NCBI RefSeq assembly: GCF_016019935.1
Contig: NZ_JAECMT010000005.1
Location: 248,006-312,005, forward strand
Length of the DNA: 64,000 nt
DNA from: Paenibacillus sp. GSMTC-2017
GTDB taxonomy: Bacteria; Bacillota; Bacilli; Paenibacillales; Paenibacillaceae
Direction: 5' to 3'
Of the stretch, positions 42,972 through 52,865 are shown piece by piece (position 1 is the first letter of the stretch; each line of letters opens with the position of its first letter). Both the position numbers and the translations under genes were made by a program. Below the pieces are notes generated by a model that made no database searches, had not been told where the DNA came from, and saw only the letters and a list, made by a program, of their open reading frames with translations.

Positions 42972-43949
42972 TTGATTAAGAAAAAAAGTTTATCTACTCT
43001 ATTAATGCTACTCATTGTTTCAATTGTTGTAACGGCATGTGGCGGAGGTAATGCTAAATCAGAGCCAACTCCACAAGCAAGTTCAGAGCCTGCAGGCCCG
43101 CGTGTAGTTAAACATGCGATGGGGGAAGCGACGGTTATTGCTGAGCCTAAGCGTGTTGTTGTGCTTACGAACCAAGGAACTGAGTCTTTATTAGCACTTG
43201 GAATTAAACCTGTTGGAGCTGTAAAGTCGTGGATTGGTGATCCATGGTACGATCATATTAAGGATCAGATGGCAGATGTAACAGTAGTAGGTGACGAGAC
43301 GCAGCCTAACTTGGAGCTTATTACAAGCTTGAAGCCGGATCTTATACTTGGAACTAAAGTTCGTCAGGAAAAGATTTATCAGCAACTTGAAGCCATTGCT
43401 CCCACTGTTCTTACAGAAAATCTTGGCGATAGCATGATTGAGAATTTTGAGCTGTACGCACAAGCTTTGAACAAGGAGAAGGAAGGCGCAACTTTCTTAG
43501 AGGAATACAATAAGACGATTAGTGACGTCAAAGTCCGTCTTGGAGATAAAACGAAAGCAAAAGTATCATTAGCTCGTTTCCAGCCAGGTAAAGTGCGCGT
43601 ATACTACAAAGAAAATTTTGCAGGCGTTATCCTAGCTGATCTAGGTTTCGCTAGACCAGACGCACAAAATAAAGATGAGTTTTCTGCTGATATATCTAAG
43701 GAACAGATAGATGTGCTCGACGGTGATGTGTTGTTTTACTTTACATCGGACCGTGATGGAGATACAGGTGCAAGTAAAACAGCAGATGAATGGTTGAAAG
43801 GTCCTCTTGCTGCGAAGCTGAATGTGGTTGCTAAACAACACATCTTTAATGTAAATGAGCCAATTTGGAATACAGCAGGTGGTGTTATTGCCGCTAAGTT
43901 GCTCATCCAAGATATCGAAGAGAGATTTTCCAAGCTGACAATTCAATAG
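42972..43949 (+). CDS. yfiY: Siderophore-binding lipoprotein of ABC importer (second YfiY-like)
   Basis: 325 residues, lipoprotein signal ending VVTACGG, short linker, then the siderophore-binding domain. VVVLTNQGTESLLALGIKPVGAVKSWIGDPWYDHIKDQM, split over residues 55-95, and NTAGGVIAAKLL near the C terminus are, from memory, nearer to B. subtilis YfiY than the first paralogue at 8537. TTG start after GAAAGGGG. The two paralogues may prefer different hydroxamate siderophores. Confidence 0.9.
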   Translation: MIKKKSLSTLLMLLIVSIVVTACGGGNAKSEPTPQASSEPAGPRVVKHAMGEATVIAEPKRVVVLTNQGTESLLALGIKPVGAVKSWIGDPWYDHIKDQMADVTVVGDETQPNLELITSLKPDLILGTKVRQEKIYQQLEAIAPTVLTENLGDSMIENFELYAQALNKEKEGATFLEEYNKTISDVKVRLGDKTKAKVSLARFQPGKVRVYYKENFAGVILADLGFARPDAQNKDEFSADISKEQIDVLDGDVLFYFTSDRDGDTGASKTADEWLKGPLAAKLNVVAKQHIFNVNEPIWNTAGGVIAAKLLIQDIEERFSKLTIQ

Positions 43950-43962
43950 AGCAGATTAAAAA

Positions 43963-44005
43963 AAACTTTCACTGACGAGCAGAAACTGCTCGATAGTGAA
44001 AGTTT
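43963..44005 (+). terminator. Hairpin between lipoprotein and permease genes
   Basis: AAACTTTCACT and AGTGAAAGTTT pair perfectly, with an inner CGAGCAG/CTGCTCG stem. It occupies the same place as the hairpin at 9578 in the paralogous set and probably lowers permease expression relative to binding protein. Confidence 0.75.
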
Positions 44006-44034
44006 ATGTTTTATAAGGAGGGAGTCTTGAAGCT

Positions 44035-45027
44035 ATGCTTCAAAGTAAGTTTAGTTTAATTTCTTGCTTTATTTTGGGCATCATCGTCTTAATAGTCGGT
44101 ATAATTTGCAATGTGTTGTTCGGATATCATACCTATTCTATTAACACGCTATACGATGCACTGTTTCATTATGATGATTCTAAAGCACATATAACCATTA
44201 TGACACTGTCTATTCCGCGAGCGTTAATTGCTGCTAGCGTTGGAGCAAGCTTAGCTGTAGCTGGTGCAATAATGCAAGCTTTGACACGCAATGCATTGGC
44301 GTCTCCTTCTATATTTGGAATTAATGCTGGAGCTGTTTTATTTATTACTTTAGCAATCAGCTTTATTGATTCTGGACTAACTTTGCAAGCTCTGGTTTGG
44401 TTCGGATTTGCCGGGGCAGCAATAACAGCAATATTGGTATATAGTATCGGTTTATTCGGTCGTGGCGAAATACATGTGAATATCGTATTAGCAGGTGCAG
44501 CAATTTCAGCTTTTTGTTCCTCATTAACATCCATTATTTATTTGGTCAGAAAAGAAAATATGGACACGGTGCTATTTTGGCTCATTGGTTCACTCTCGGG
44601 TCGAGAAATGAGTCATTTGATGGCAGTCCTCCCTTATATCGTTATTGCAATGATCGGTGCTTTCTGCACGTCTCGCTCCCTCAATGTTTTGTCGATGGGA
44701 GAAGATGTTTCGAGGGGTCTGGGACAACGAACGAAACTTATTAAAATGGTGCTTGCAATCATCGTTGTAGTGTTAGCAGGCGCTTCCGTCTCTATTACAG
44801 GACCTATTGGATTAGTTGGCCTCATTATTCCGCATGTCTCAAGGTTTCTTGTTGGTATTGATTATCGAAAAATTATCCTGTATAGCATGGTGTTAGGTGC
44901 TAACCTGTTAGTTTATGGCGATCTGCTTGCAAAGCAATTGCTTCCAGCAGAAGATATGCCGATTGGTGTTGCTACAGCGGTATTAGGTGTTCCATTCTTT
45001 ATCTATTTGGCTAGAAAGCGAGGGTGA
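44035..45027 (+). CDS. yfiZ: FecCD-type siderophore ABC transporter permease (second set, YfiZ-like)
   Basis: 330 residues, about nine to ten membrane spans, with SIPRALIAASVGASLAVAG, IMQALTRNALASPSIFGINAG and GPIGLVGLIIPHVSRFLVG. AAGGAGGGAG precedes the ATG. It is a paralogue of the permease at 9637. The next gene follows within 5 nt. Confidence 0.93.
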   Translation: MLQSKFSLISCFILGIIVLIVGIICNVLFGYHTYSINTLYDALFHYDDSKAHITIMTLSIPRALIAASVGASLAVAGAIMQALTRNALASPSIFGINAGAVLFITLAISFIDSGLTLQALVWFGFAGAAITAILVYSIGLFGRGEIHVNIVLAGAAISAFCSSLTSIIYLVRKENMDTVLFWLIGSLSGREMSHLMAVLPYIVIAMIGAFCTSRSLNVLSMGEDVSRGLGQRTKLIKMVLAIIVVVLAGASVSITGPIGLVGLIIPHVSRFLVGIDYRKIILYSMVLGANLLVYGDLLAKQLLPAEDMPIGVATAVLGVPFFIYLARKRG

Positions 45028-45031
45028 ATAA

Positions 45032-46045
45032 GTGGCTGCATTAATTAAAAAACAGAGAAGTATCGTCGTTATACTTTTCACCTTGCTGCTTCTTTTGTCG
45101 TTTCTCAGCATTTTGGCAGGATCGTTGTACATATCGCCTTTCGACGTAGCAAAGGTGCTAATGGGATTCGGAGATGAAACATATTCCCTCATTATTTGGG
45201 ATATTCGTTTGCCGAGAGTAGTACTTGCTCTACTTGTGGGGATTGCTCTAGGAGTAGCAGGGGCAATAATGCAAGGTGTCATTCAAAATCCACTTGTTTC
45301 TCCAGATTTAATTGGGATTACAGGTGGAGGTAATGTAGCAGCCATCGCTTTCTTAACGATGACAGGAGGGCGATTCAGTATTCATTGGATGCCTGTTGTA
45401 GCGATAGTAGGTTCTCTCTTAACGGGATTGTTAATCTATTTTCTTGCGTGGAAACGAGGGGCATCCCCAACACGAATTGTATTGATAGGTTTAGGAATAT
45501 CAGCTGCGATGTCAGCATTGATTATCTATTTTATTATAACTGGACCAACTTATTTAACTGCTCAGGCAATGAGCTGGCTGACAGGCAGTGTGCATGGTGC
45601 TTCATGGCTATCGGTCGGAACGCTCACTCCGTGGGTTGTAATTCTTATTCCTATTGTGATATACGCATCTAGACATATTGATGTGCTGCAGTTTGGCGAG
45701 CAGATCGCAGGAGGTTTAGGAAGTAGCGTTCAAAGAAGTCGTCTTCTTTTACTTGGTGCTAGTGTTTTGTTAGCAGGAGCAGCCGTAAGTATTGCTGGAG
45801 GAATAGCGTTTATTGGTTTAATGGCTCCTCATTTGGCACGTAAATGGGTCGGTTCGCCTAGCATACGATTGATTCCAGCGGCTGGCTGTATCGGAGGTAT
45901 GTTGCTTATTATTGCAGATGTGATGGGGAGGACGTTATTTTCACCATTAGATATTCCAGCAGGTGGATTTATTGCTTTATTTGGAGCACCATTTTTTATC
46001 TATTTGATGTTAACGAGCCATAAGAGGGGGAGAGGAAGTTCGTAG
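45032..46045 (+). CDS. yfhA: FecCD-type siderophore ABC transporter permease (second set, YfhA-like)
   Basis: 337 residues with IRLPRVVLALLVGIALGVAG, MQGVIQNPLVSPDLIGITGG and GGIAFIGLMAPHLARKWVG. GTG start after GAGGGTG. Paralogue of the permease at 10635. No ATPase follows; the 221 nt up to the SLH gene hold only a hairpin. Confidence 0.93.
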   Translation: MAALIKKQRSIVVILFTLLLLLSFLSILAGSLYISPFDVAKVLMGFGDETYSLIIWDIRLPRVVLALLVGIALGVAGAIMQGVIQNPLVSPDLIGITGGGNVAAIAFLTMTGGRFSIHWMPVVAIVGSLLTGLLIYFLAWKRGASPTRIVLIGLGISAAMSALIIYFIITGPTYLTAQAMSWLTGSVHGASWLSVGTLTPWVVILIPIVIYASRHIDVLQFGEQIAGGLGSSVQRSRLLLLGASVLLAGAAVSIAGGIAFIGLMAPHLARKWVGSPSIRLIPAAGCIGGMLLIIADVMGRTLFSPLDIPAGGFIALFGAPFFIYLMLTSHKRGRGSS

Positions 46046-46195
46046 CGTTTTTTAAAATGGATACCACTTTGTTGGCAATCTATAATTGATTAATCTTGGA
46101 TTCGCTCTAAATCAGAATTTCTTTGCGAGGAATCTTTAGGGAATAGTTTAGTGGATCTAAGTGATGAATTGTTATGAAAGCTGTATCCGAGTGAA

Positions 46196-46227
46196 CAGTT
46201 GGAAGAATACTAGTATCCTTCCAACTG
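46196..46227. terminator. Near-perfect palindrome between convergent genes
   Basis: CAGTTGGAAG, centre containing ATACTAGTAT, CTTCCAACTG. It can fold end to end. T runs are short, but its place between the second uptake set and the leftward SLH gene suggests a shared terminator. Confidence 0.55.
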
Positions 46228-46266
46228 ATTGAACTTAGAGTGAGAATAAAAACAAGATTCTAGTAA

Positions 46267-48201
46267 CTAGTTTATGTTTACATGTTGATCAAACAATTGA
46301 AATTGTAGAAGCTTATTCAAGACCGTCACTGCCTGAGCTCGTGTTACATACTGATTAGGACGGAATGTTTTGTCCGCATAGCCACTTATAAGTCTGGCTG
46401 ATACAACTTCATATATTTCTTGCTGGTAAAGTGTTGATGTATCAATATCTTCAAAAAATACTGAATTTGGGATCTCATTATCAATCGTTTGCATGCTATT
46501 TCCTAAAACTTTGGATAAAAGAAGAGCTAATTCATTTCTTTGCAATGCAAGCGAATAATTTTGGAGCTGAACTTCATTAAGCCATCCATTTGATTTAGCG
46601 GTGGCAATATATTGGCTTGACCATCTTTCATTATCCCCTAGCGGCTGTGTTTGTTGAGGTTTATTCATGACATGATCTGAAGCCCGCACTAGCATAGTAA
46701 TAAACTGCTCCATTGAAATCGGATCATCTGGTCGAAAACTGCCATCCTCAAACCCACTAATAATTTTTTTTTCATATATAGATTTGATATCTTTACGTGC
46801 CCAATGTGTTAATGTATCAAAATTATGAATTCGAACAAGTGCTAGTCCACGTTTATCTGTTGTTTTATCCGTGTAGTAAATAAATACTTTCCCACCACCT
46901 GCTCCGAATATGTGAGAGAATCTCGAAGCATTCAGTTCTCTATCAATTAAGCTAACTAATGGATCGCCTGTTTTATCTTCCGATTTCCACACAACTTGAA
47001 ATGTTTCTGGATCAATAACAACTAGGTGAATCATAGATGTTTCATAAATTAACTTATCTACTTCCAGAGACATATCATTCCTTGTTAATGGTATCAAAAG
47101 TGAGCGAGAAGAAAGTAACTGCCTTTTCAATGATCCAATATGATAGTCAGCTGACATTTGTTTAACTACACGCGTAGTAGAATAGTCATTAACAATTTTT
47201 CCAGTTCTAACATCCCATTCGAGAAATCGTGTTCCTTTGTTATCTTGATATAGCTTGTCACCGCTAAGGAACATACTGAGATCATCAGGACTTGTAAAGC
47301 CAGGATGTTTTATTGGAATGATATTTTTACACCATAGTTTCTTACCGCTTATTGTTACACGGCAAGCATTAACTTTATTATTAGTAAAATCATTTGAAAG
47401 TATCAATAGATCACCATTAGTGAATACAGATGAAGGATGTGAAAAGGTAATAGAGGGAGATGAAAAATATCTATCAACTGGGAATTCAGATATTTGCTTT
47501 TTTAAATCTTTTTTGTAAACATGCAGTTTTGCCGTATTATCGTTAAGATTTATAGATGAAAATACAAACAATCCTTGACCTGATGTAAAGAAACTTTGAA
47601 AATTATTATCAAGTTTGGATAGATTTTTTTGACCAATAATTTTACCGTCAGTGTCATATAGAATGAAATTTGTTCCAGAATCTATAATGATTTCATGATT
47701 TTTAGTTAGTGTCATATCAAAATGTATTTTCTTTGTTTGTGGTAACTTTACACTCCACTTTTCTTTGCCGCTTGCTGACCATTTATTTAGTTTGAAAAGG
47801 TTCCTATCTTTTTGACTACGAGTAATAAAGTAAAAATCGCCAAGGTCATCCAACCATATTCTATTGGATAATAACTCTCCACTTGAAAATCGCTTTTCCC
47901 AAGAAATCTTCCCTTTTGGATTCAGTATCGTTAACTTGTTAGTTGTAACATCACCACGCTTTTCATTTCCATTTGTTATTAGATATGTGAAACCATCTTT
48001 GTTAACGAATGGAACACCTCCATCGCCTAGTCCAAAACTTGAGTTTTCACGTTCATAGTATAATTTACCTTTTAATTGATCTTCCGTTATATTCCATACA
48101 ATGGATACATCCTCTTGAATAATGTCTGAACTCGCAAATGTAATTTCAGTTTGGAATAATAGCGTGATAGCTAGTATGTAAACAGTAATTTTTTTCAACA
48201 T
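46267..48201 (-). CDS. SLH-domain surface protein with beta-propeller-like region
   Basis: 644 residues. Signal peptide (ITVYILAITLLFQTEITFA), a large beta-rich middle (about 30-480) with repeated Trp/Asp-containing strands like PQQ-type propellers, and three C-terminal SLH domains (about 480-640; GFEDGSFRPDDPISMEQF, LQRNELALLLSKVLG, GYADKTFRPNQYVTRAQA). SLH domains attach proteins to pyruvylated cell-wall polymers. The second SLH copy is degenerate. ATG 48201 has TAGGAG upstream; a longer in-frame start has no site. The function of the middle part is unknown. Confidence 0.88.
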   Translation of the reverse strand: MLKKITVYILAITLLFQTEITFASSDIIQEDVSIVWNITEDQLKGKLYYERENSSFGLGDGGVPFVNKDGFTYLITNGNEKRGDVTTNKLTILNPKGKISWEKRFSSGELLSNRIWLDDLGDFYFITRSQKDRNLFKLNKWSASGKEKWSVKLPQTKKIHFDMTLTKNHEIIIDSGTNFILYDTDGKIIGQKNLSKLDNNFQSFFTSGQGLFVFSSINLNDNTAKLHVYKKDLKKQISEFPVDRYFSSPSITFSHPSSVFTNGDLLILSNDFTNNKVNACRVTISGKKLWCKNIIPIKHPGFTSPDDLSMFLSGDKLYQDNKGTRFLEWDVRTGKIVNDYSTTRVVKQMSADYHIGSLKRQLLSSRSLLIPLTRNDMSLEVDKLIYETSMIHLVVIDPETFQVVWKSEDKTGDPLVSLIDRELNASRFSHIFGAGGGKVFIYYTDKTTDKRGLALVRIHNFDTLTHWARKDIKSIYEKKIISGFEDGSFRPDDPISMEQFITMLVRASDHVMNKPQQTQPLGDNERWSSQYIATAKSNGWLNEVQLQNYSLALQRNELALLLSKVLGNSMQTIDNEIPNSVFFEDIDTSTLYQQEIYEVVSARLISGYADKTFRPNQYVTRAQAVTVLNKLLQFQLFDQHVNIN

Positions 48202-48524
48202 TTTAAAGTCTCCTAAGTTGTAATATTGAATTCTAAAAGAATTGTGAAAGGGTCTTAGCATTGTATTCAGAATACTACCTTTCATTGAGATTAATTTCTA
48301 TTGACTTTTAATCGAATATACCATGTCTTTAGTCCTATGTATAGAAAGGATGATTTCTTAATTTTGCATAGTATAAATGTTGATACTCATGAAGACTGAA
48401 TGGTTTTCTTAAGAAACTTGATGAGCTCATACAAAGCTTGTCAAACTAGTCCGCATAAATGTCCAAGTCCCCTCATAGACATGTTATCAGCCAGTAAAAA
48501 CTTGTGTGCAGAGGGGATGATCAC
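48202..48524. other. Divergent intergenic region, no gene seen
   Basis: 323 nt between the leftward SLH gene and the rightward ydcC homologue. It must hold both promoters. I find no convincing sporulation-sigma promoter; CATACAAA near 48429 is only a partial match to a SigE -10 and lacks a -35. Confidence 0.5.
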
Positions 48525-49712
48525 ATGCGTCGTTTGATTTGGACCGTGGCAATAATTATGTGTTTCACTTTCGTGTTGTCCGCTTGCGGTACTAAGGACG
48601 CCGAGTCCGTTGTTAAGGAACTCGACAAAGTAGCAAACAACTTGGAGAGCTATCAAGGAAGCGGGACGATGACGCTTCACACGGGCCAGCAGCCGCTGGA
48701 ATATCAAGTGGAGGTATCTTATCAGCAGCCACAATACTATCGCATCAAGCTGACGAATGAAGAAAAAGATATTACTCAAATTGTGCTTCGTAACGATGAG
48801 GGCGTATTCGTATTAACACCTAAGCTAAACAAAGTGTTCCGTTTCCAAAGTGATTGGCCGCAAAATCAAGGCCAAGTTTATTTGTACCAGACACTAATCC
48901 AGAGCATTATTGTGGATGGTTCTAGATCATTTGCAGTAAATGATGATGCTTACGTCTTCGATGTAATGGCGAACTATAACAACAACTCACTTGCTCGTCA
49001 AAAGATTTGGCTGAACAAATCTGATCTCAGCCCTGTACAGGTTGAAGTTAGCGATACAAACGCATCTGTTTTAGTAGATGTAAAATTCGATACGTTCAAA
49101 TTCGGACAAAAATTCGAAAGAAGCGTGTTCGAAACAGAAGCAAACATGAATGCGACGCCTTCAACAAGTGGAGAGCAAGGAAATGAGCCAACAATTGCGA
49201 CACCAGAAGGTGAAGCGGGAACAGATGGGGCAGTAACGCCTGATGATAAGGCTGTAGAAGGTGATGACAGTGCTGTTGACGGTGAGGAGCAGCCTAGCGG
49301 TACTGAGGAAGAAGCAACTACTCCGGACGACGATGCATCTACAGGAGTAGATGGTGAGAAGTCGGAAGACTTTGTTGTACTAGGGCCTACATATTTCCCA
49401 GAGGGTGTATCTCAAAAGGATGCAACGGATATCGTATATAGTGGTAGCCCAGGACAAATTACACGTTATGATGGCACATACAGCTACACATTAATTCAGA
49501 CTGAGCCGAAGGATCAAGCAGCATCACTAACGCCTGGACTCATTGTTGATCTTGGCATCACGATGGGAGAACTGACTTCCAGTGAAACGGATGCTCTTCA
49601 GACGCTCACTTGGACATATCATGGAAACCAATTCCGTCTCACAAGTGATAATCTTCCGGAATCGGAGATGATCAAAGTTGCTCAATCCGTACAAGGTGAG
49701 ATGGATAAATAA
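48525..49712 (+). CDS. ydcC: YdcC-like sporulation lipoprotein
   Basis: 395 residues, lipoprotein signal (FVLSACGT), an LolA-like outer-membrane-lipoprotein-sorting fold (KVANNLESYQGSGTMTL, YRIKLTNEEKDITQIVLRNDEGVFVLTPKLNKVFRFQ split over residues 24-110), an acidic low-complexity linker (about 215-285), and a C-terminal domain (about 285-395). B. subtilis has ydcC directly before alr, as here. The long acidic linker is not something I recall from YdcC. ATG 48525 follows GAGGGG. Confidence 0.85.
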   Translation: MRRLIWTVAIIMCFTFVLSACGTKDAESVVKELDKVANNLESYQGSGTMTLHTGQQPLEYQVEVSYQQPQYYRIKLTNEEKDITQIVLRNDEGVFVLTPKLNKVFRFQSDWPQNQGQVYLYQTLIQSIIVDGSRSFAVNDDAYVFDVMANYNNNSLARQKIWLNKSDLSPVQVEVSDTNASVLVDVKFDTFKFGQKFERSVFETEANMNATPSTSGEQGNEPTIATPEGEAGTDGAVTPDDKAVEGDDSAVDGEEQPSGTEEEATTPDDDASTGVDGEKSEDFVVLGPTYFPEGVSQKDATDIVYSGSPGQITRYDGTYSYTLIQTEPKDQAASLTPGLIVDLGITMGELTSSETDALQTLTWTYHGNQFRLTSDNLPESEMIKVAQSVQGEMDK

Positions 49713-49782
49713 CAAGTAATAAACAAATTTACCAAAAATTTAACCGAGACGTACTAGCCATTTCTGGAGTTCAATTCATTGA

Positions 49783-49837
49783 CAGTCCTAGCAGCAGCGT
49801 TTAACATTAACCTAACTAGTGTTTGCTGCTCGGACTG
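49783..49837 (+). terminator. Hairpin between ydcC and alr
   Basis: CAGTCC-T-AGCAGCA pairs with TGCTGCT-C-GGACTG around a loop of about 28 nt; TAATGTTTT follows. It may terminate ydcC transcripts or form part of the alr leader. Confidence 0.55.
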
Positions 49838-49869
49838 TAATGTTTTGAAATAAGGAGAAGGTGAACGTC

Positions 49870-51057
49870 TTGGATTCGTTTTATCGCCATACTTGGGCTG
49901 AAATATCATTAGATGCATTACAACATAATTTACAAGCCATGAGAGAAGCGCTACCGGACCAATGTTTGCTAATGGCTTCGGTCAAGGCCAATGCATACGG
50001 ACATGGAGCTGTTGAAGTTGCTGAGGCGGCTGAACGGTTCGGAGTAGATTATTTGGGTGTTGCTTTTCTTGATGAAGCGTTGCAATTACGAAAAGCTGGC
50101 ATTAAGTTGCCGATTCTTGTACTTGGTTTTGTTCCTGCAGAAGCGTTAGAGCTTGCTCGAAAGAATGAGATTACGATAAGTCTATTCCGCGAGGACATTA
50201 GGCAAAGTGCAGAAGTTTTGGATATACCTGAAGATGGAAATAAGCTTAAAGTTCATATTAAAATCGACTCTGGCATGGGACGATTAGGTGTTCTTGGGCA
50301 TGAAGAGGCAATAGCCTTTATAGAGAAGTCTTTAAATACGCCTCAGCTTGAGGTAGAGGGACTATTTACGCATTATGCGAAAGCAGATGAGCTGGATAAA
50401 ACGTATACAAAGTTGCAATACGAGCGGTTTAAGCAAATTACTGACACTGTGAATGAACGTGGCTGGTCCATTCCAATCATTCACGCAGCGAATAGTGCTG
50501 CTGGTATGGATACGCCGCATTTTGCTGGAAGCATGGTTCGATTTGGCATTGGAATGTACGGCTTATATCCTTCTGAAGAAGTGAATCGTGTTCGCATTAA
50601 TCTTAAGCCAGTATTATCGTTAAAAACAACGATATCTTGGGTTAAGTCGGCGCCTCCAGGGTGGGGAATAAGTTATGGTACTCGTTATGTGACGGAGAAA
50701 GAAGAGAGAATCGGAACTCTACCAATTGGGTATGCGGATGGTTTTAGTAGAATGCTTTCTGGTAAAGCTAATGGATTGATACGTGGTATAAAAACGCCGA
50801 TTTTAGGTACAATTTGTATGGATCAGTGTATGATTTCTCTTGAATCCGTTGAGCAGCAACATGGTGTCATGACTATTGAAGCTGGAGAAGAGGTTGTACT
50901 TATAGGCTCGCAGGGAGACTCTTTTATTTCTGTTGAGGAAGTAGCTGGGCAACTAGGTACGATACCCTATGAGGTTATCTGTATGTTGGCTGCTAGAGTT
51001 CCGAGACTGTATATGGAGTCCGGTAACTTACTAAAAACACGCAACCAATTGACATAG
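49870..51057 (+). CDS. alr: Alanine racemase
   Basis: 395 residues, fold-type III PLP enzyme interconverting L- and D-alanine for peptidoglycan. PLP lysine in ASVKANAYGHG (about Lys39), the catalytic Tyr in the second subunit region (SYGTRYV), and IKIDSGMGRLG, AANSAAG, RFGIGMYG motifs. TTG 49870 fits the AAGGAGAAG site with 9 nt spacing; GTG 49861 is too close to it. Context ydcC-alr-ndoAI-ndoA is conserved with B. subtilis. Confidence 0.96.
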   Translation: MDSFYRHTWAEISLDALQHNLQAMREALPDQCLLMASVKANAYGHGAVEVAEAAERFGVDYLGVAFLDEALQLRKAGIKLPILVLGFVPAEALELARKNEITISLFREDIRQSAEVLDIPEDGNKLKVHIKIDSGMGRLGVLGHEEAIAFIEKSLNTPQLEVEGLFTHYAKADELDKTYTKLQYERFKQITDTVNERGWSIPIIHAANSAAGMDTPHFAGSMVRFGIGMYGLYPSEEVNRVRINLKPVLSLKTTISWVKSAPPGWGISYGTRYVTEKEERIGTLPIGYADGFSRMLSGKANGLIRGIKTPILGTICMDQCMISLESVEQQHGVMTIEAGEEVVLIGSQGDSFISVEEVAGQLGTIPYEVICMLAARVPRLYMESGNLLKTRNQLT

Positions 51058-51282
51058 GAAAGCATTCATTGGTAATAATTACAATCCATCTTTTTGAATA
51101 TAAAGCAGGGAAAATGAAAGCGATATCGAATGTAGTATGCAGCGCTCCTACATGATTTATGCTGGATTTGAATATTGCATATTTGATATACAACCAACAT
51201 AGATATGTTGAAGTATAGTTATGTCATTATATTGTTATAATGTTTAATGGGCTTTTGGAAAAGTTTTGGGGGTGCGAGTTCG

Positions 51283-51564
51283 GTGGCCAATGTGCATAAT
51301 ACGAAAAGGATCATGATTAGCTTGCCTGATCAGCTCTTGGAGGAGGTCGACGGAATCGTGGCCAAAGAAAACTCCAATCGAAGCGAATTTATTCGTCAAG
51401 CTATGAAGCAGTATTTGGTTGAGCGCAAAAAACGTCAAATCCGTGAATCCATGCAGCGTGGCTATATGGAAATGGCAAAAATAAACCTGAATATGGCCTC
51501 GGAAGCGTTTCAAGCGGAGGAAGAAGCGGACCATACATTAGGTCGTCTCGTAAGCGGGGTGTAG
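51283..51564 (+). CDS. ndoAI: EndoAI-type ribbon-helix-helix antitoxin
   Basis: 93 residues, same length as B. subtilis EndoAI, with an N-terminal RHH motif (KRIMISLPDQLLEEVDGIV, NRSEFIRQAMKQYL) and the shared RGYMEMAKINLNM and LVSGV ends. It should dimerise, autoregulate and neutralise EndoA. I use GTG 51283 after GGGGGTG; an ATG at 51247 gives 12 extra residues. It ends 3 nt before the toxin start. Confidence 0.94.
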   Translation: MANVHNTKRIMISLPDQLLEEVDGIVAKENSNRSEFIRQAMKQYLVERKKRQIRESMQRGYMEMAKINLNMASEAFQAEEEADHTLGRLVSGV

Positions 51565-51567
51565 AGC

Positions 51568-51918
51568 TTGATCGTAAAACGCGGAGATGTTTTTTTTGCC
51601 GATTTGTCCCCAGTCGTTGGCTCGGAGCAGGGTGGAGTCCGTCCTGTGCTTGTCATTCAGAATGACATAGGAAATCGATTCAGTCCAACCGTTATTGTTG
51701 CAGCTATTACTGCTCAAATTCAGAAAGCCAAACTGCCTACCCATGTAGAAATGGATGCTGCAGTACATGGCTTTGATCGTGATTCCGTCGTACTGCTTGA
51801 GCAGATTAGAACAATCGATAAGCAACGCTTAACTGATAAAATAACGCATCTGGACGATGAAACGATGCGTAAAGTAGATGATGCCTTGCTAATTAGCGTA
51901 GGCTTAATTGACTTTTGA
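51568..51918 (+). CDS. ndoA: EndoA (MazF-type) mRNA interferase toxin
   Basis: 116 residues, practically collinear with B. subtilis Endo[45 protein letters not shown] split over 40-65, and [21 protein letters not shown]. It cleaves single-stranded mRNA at specific short sites and is held by EndoAI. TTG start, 3 nt after the antitoxin stop. Confidence 0.97.
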   Translation: MIVKRGDVFFADLSPVVGSEQGGVRPVLVIQNDIGNRFSPTVIVAAITAQIQKAKLPTHVEMDAAVHGFDRDSVVLLEQIRTIDKQRLTDKITHLDDETMRKVDDALLISVGLIDF

Positions 51919-52051
51919 CTTTAATGCCTATGAAGGTATGTTTTTTTGAATAATTTATTGAATTTCAAAATAAGGATAGACAAAAAGCGACAGTATTTGC
52001 TATTATAGGCTCAAATTAGTATTTGAACTATTATATGAGCACAATAATGCG

Positions 52052-52103
52052 AAGAACGCAAGCAGTATGCCGAAACAAAGGCGACTGATTGCGTTCTTTT
52101 TTT
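52052..52103 (+). terminator. Rho-independent terminator
   Basis: AAGAACGCAA and TTGCGTTCTT pair, with an inner CAG/CTG step, then TTTTTTT. It ends the alr-ndoAI-ndoA unit just before the Tad-like locus. Confidence 0.85.
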
Positions 52104-52124
52104 GTTGCTCGGGAAGGGGTAGTG

Positions 52125-52865
52125 ATGAGAGGAAGAAGAAACGTGTGGATGAGTGTAACGGCAGCATTGTTGTCTGCTGCACTTGTATATGGACTGTATG
52201 TTCTCCAAAGGCAGCAGCTTGAGCAGCAAGAGACGATAGAAGTGGTGGTGCCAAAACGATTTATATCTGCAGGTGAGCGTATTGAACGGAATGACTTGGA
52301 AGTGACGAGACTTTCATACGACTCCTACTCGGAAGAAATGGTTACTGACATGGGAGCTGCGGCAGGCAAGGAAGCTGCTATTCCTCTCGGAAAGGGTGAG
52401 GTCATTCTAAGTTGGAAGTTTAATGACCACCATCTGCAGCCTAGTGGGGAAGAAGCAACATTCCAAATTCCTAAAGACTATATTCGCTCTGTATCAAATG
52501 GCATTCGAGCAGGTGATCGGGTGTTGATCTATGTGTCAGGACAGATCGGTGAATCGAGACGGATATTCCAGCAATCCGTAGTTGTTGCTTCGGTGAAGAG
52601 TTCTGGCAACGTAGAAATCGATAGCTTGGAACAGTCGCACTTGTTATCTCTTGCCGAGAGCAATAAGGATGGGATGTATGTTGCTAGGCGTGATGCTAAC
52701 GCGATGATCGAATATGTGAATCTTAATTTAACCGAAAAGCAATGGCTAGAGATAGATGGGTTATGCAAAAGTGGTGAAAACAAACTTGTTGTAGCGTATA
52801 GCTCCGAGTCCTTTAGTCGTTTAGATGGAACAACAGACTCCGCTAAAGAGGGGGAAGGAAAGTGA
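52125..52865 (+). CDS. SAF-domain protein (CpaB/RcpC-like)
   Basis: 246 residues: one N-terminal membrane span (about 7-25), then an SAF domain (VVVPKRFISAGERIERNDLEVTRL, about 40-110) and a C-terminal RcpC-like part (IRAGDRVLIYVSG, Val-rich strands). CpaB proteins are periplasmic/extracytoplasmic Tad pilus assembly factors. ATG 52125 follows GGAAGGGG; an upstream frame start overlaps the terminator. It overlaps the next gene by 4 nt and opens the Tad-like operon. Confidence 0.82.
   Translation: MRGRRNVWMSVTAALLSAALVYGLYVLQRQQLEQQETIEVVVPKRFISAGERIERNDLEVTRLSYDSYSEEMVTDMGAAAGKEAAIPLGKGEVILSWKFNDHHLQPSGEEATFQIPKDYIRSVSNGIRAGDRVLIYVSGQIGESRRIFQQSVVVASVKSSGNVEIDSLEQSHLLSLAESNKDGMYVARRDANAMIEYVNLNLTEKQWLEIDGLCKSGENKLVVAYSSESFSRLDGTTDSAKEGEGK

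Noticed and set aside
48425..48440. SigE promoter for ydcC
   Set aside because: CATACAAA only partly fits the -10 and no -35 element lies at the right distance.
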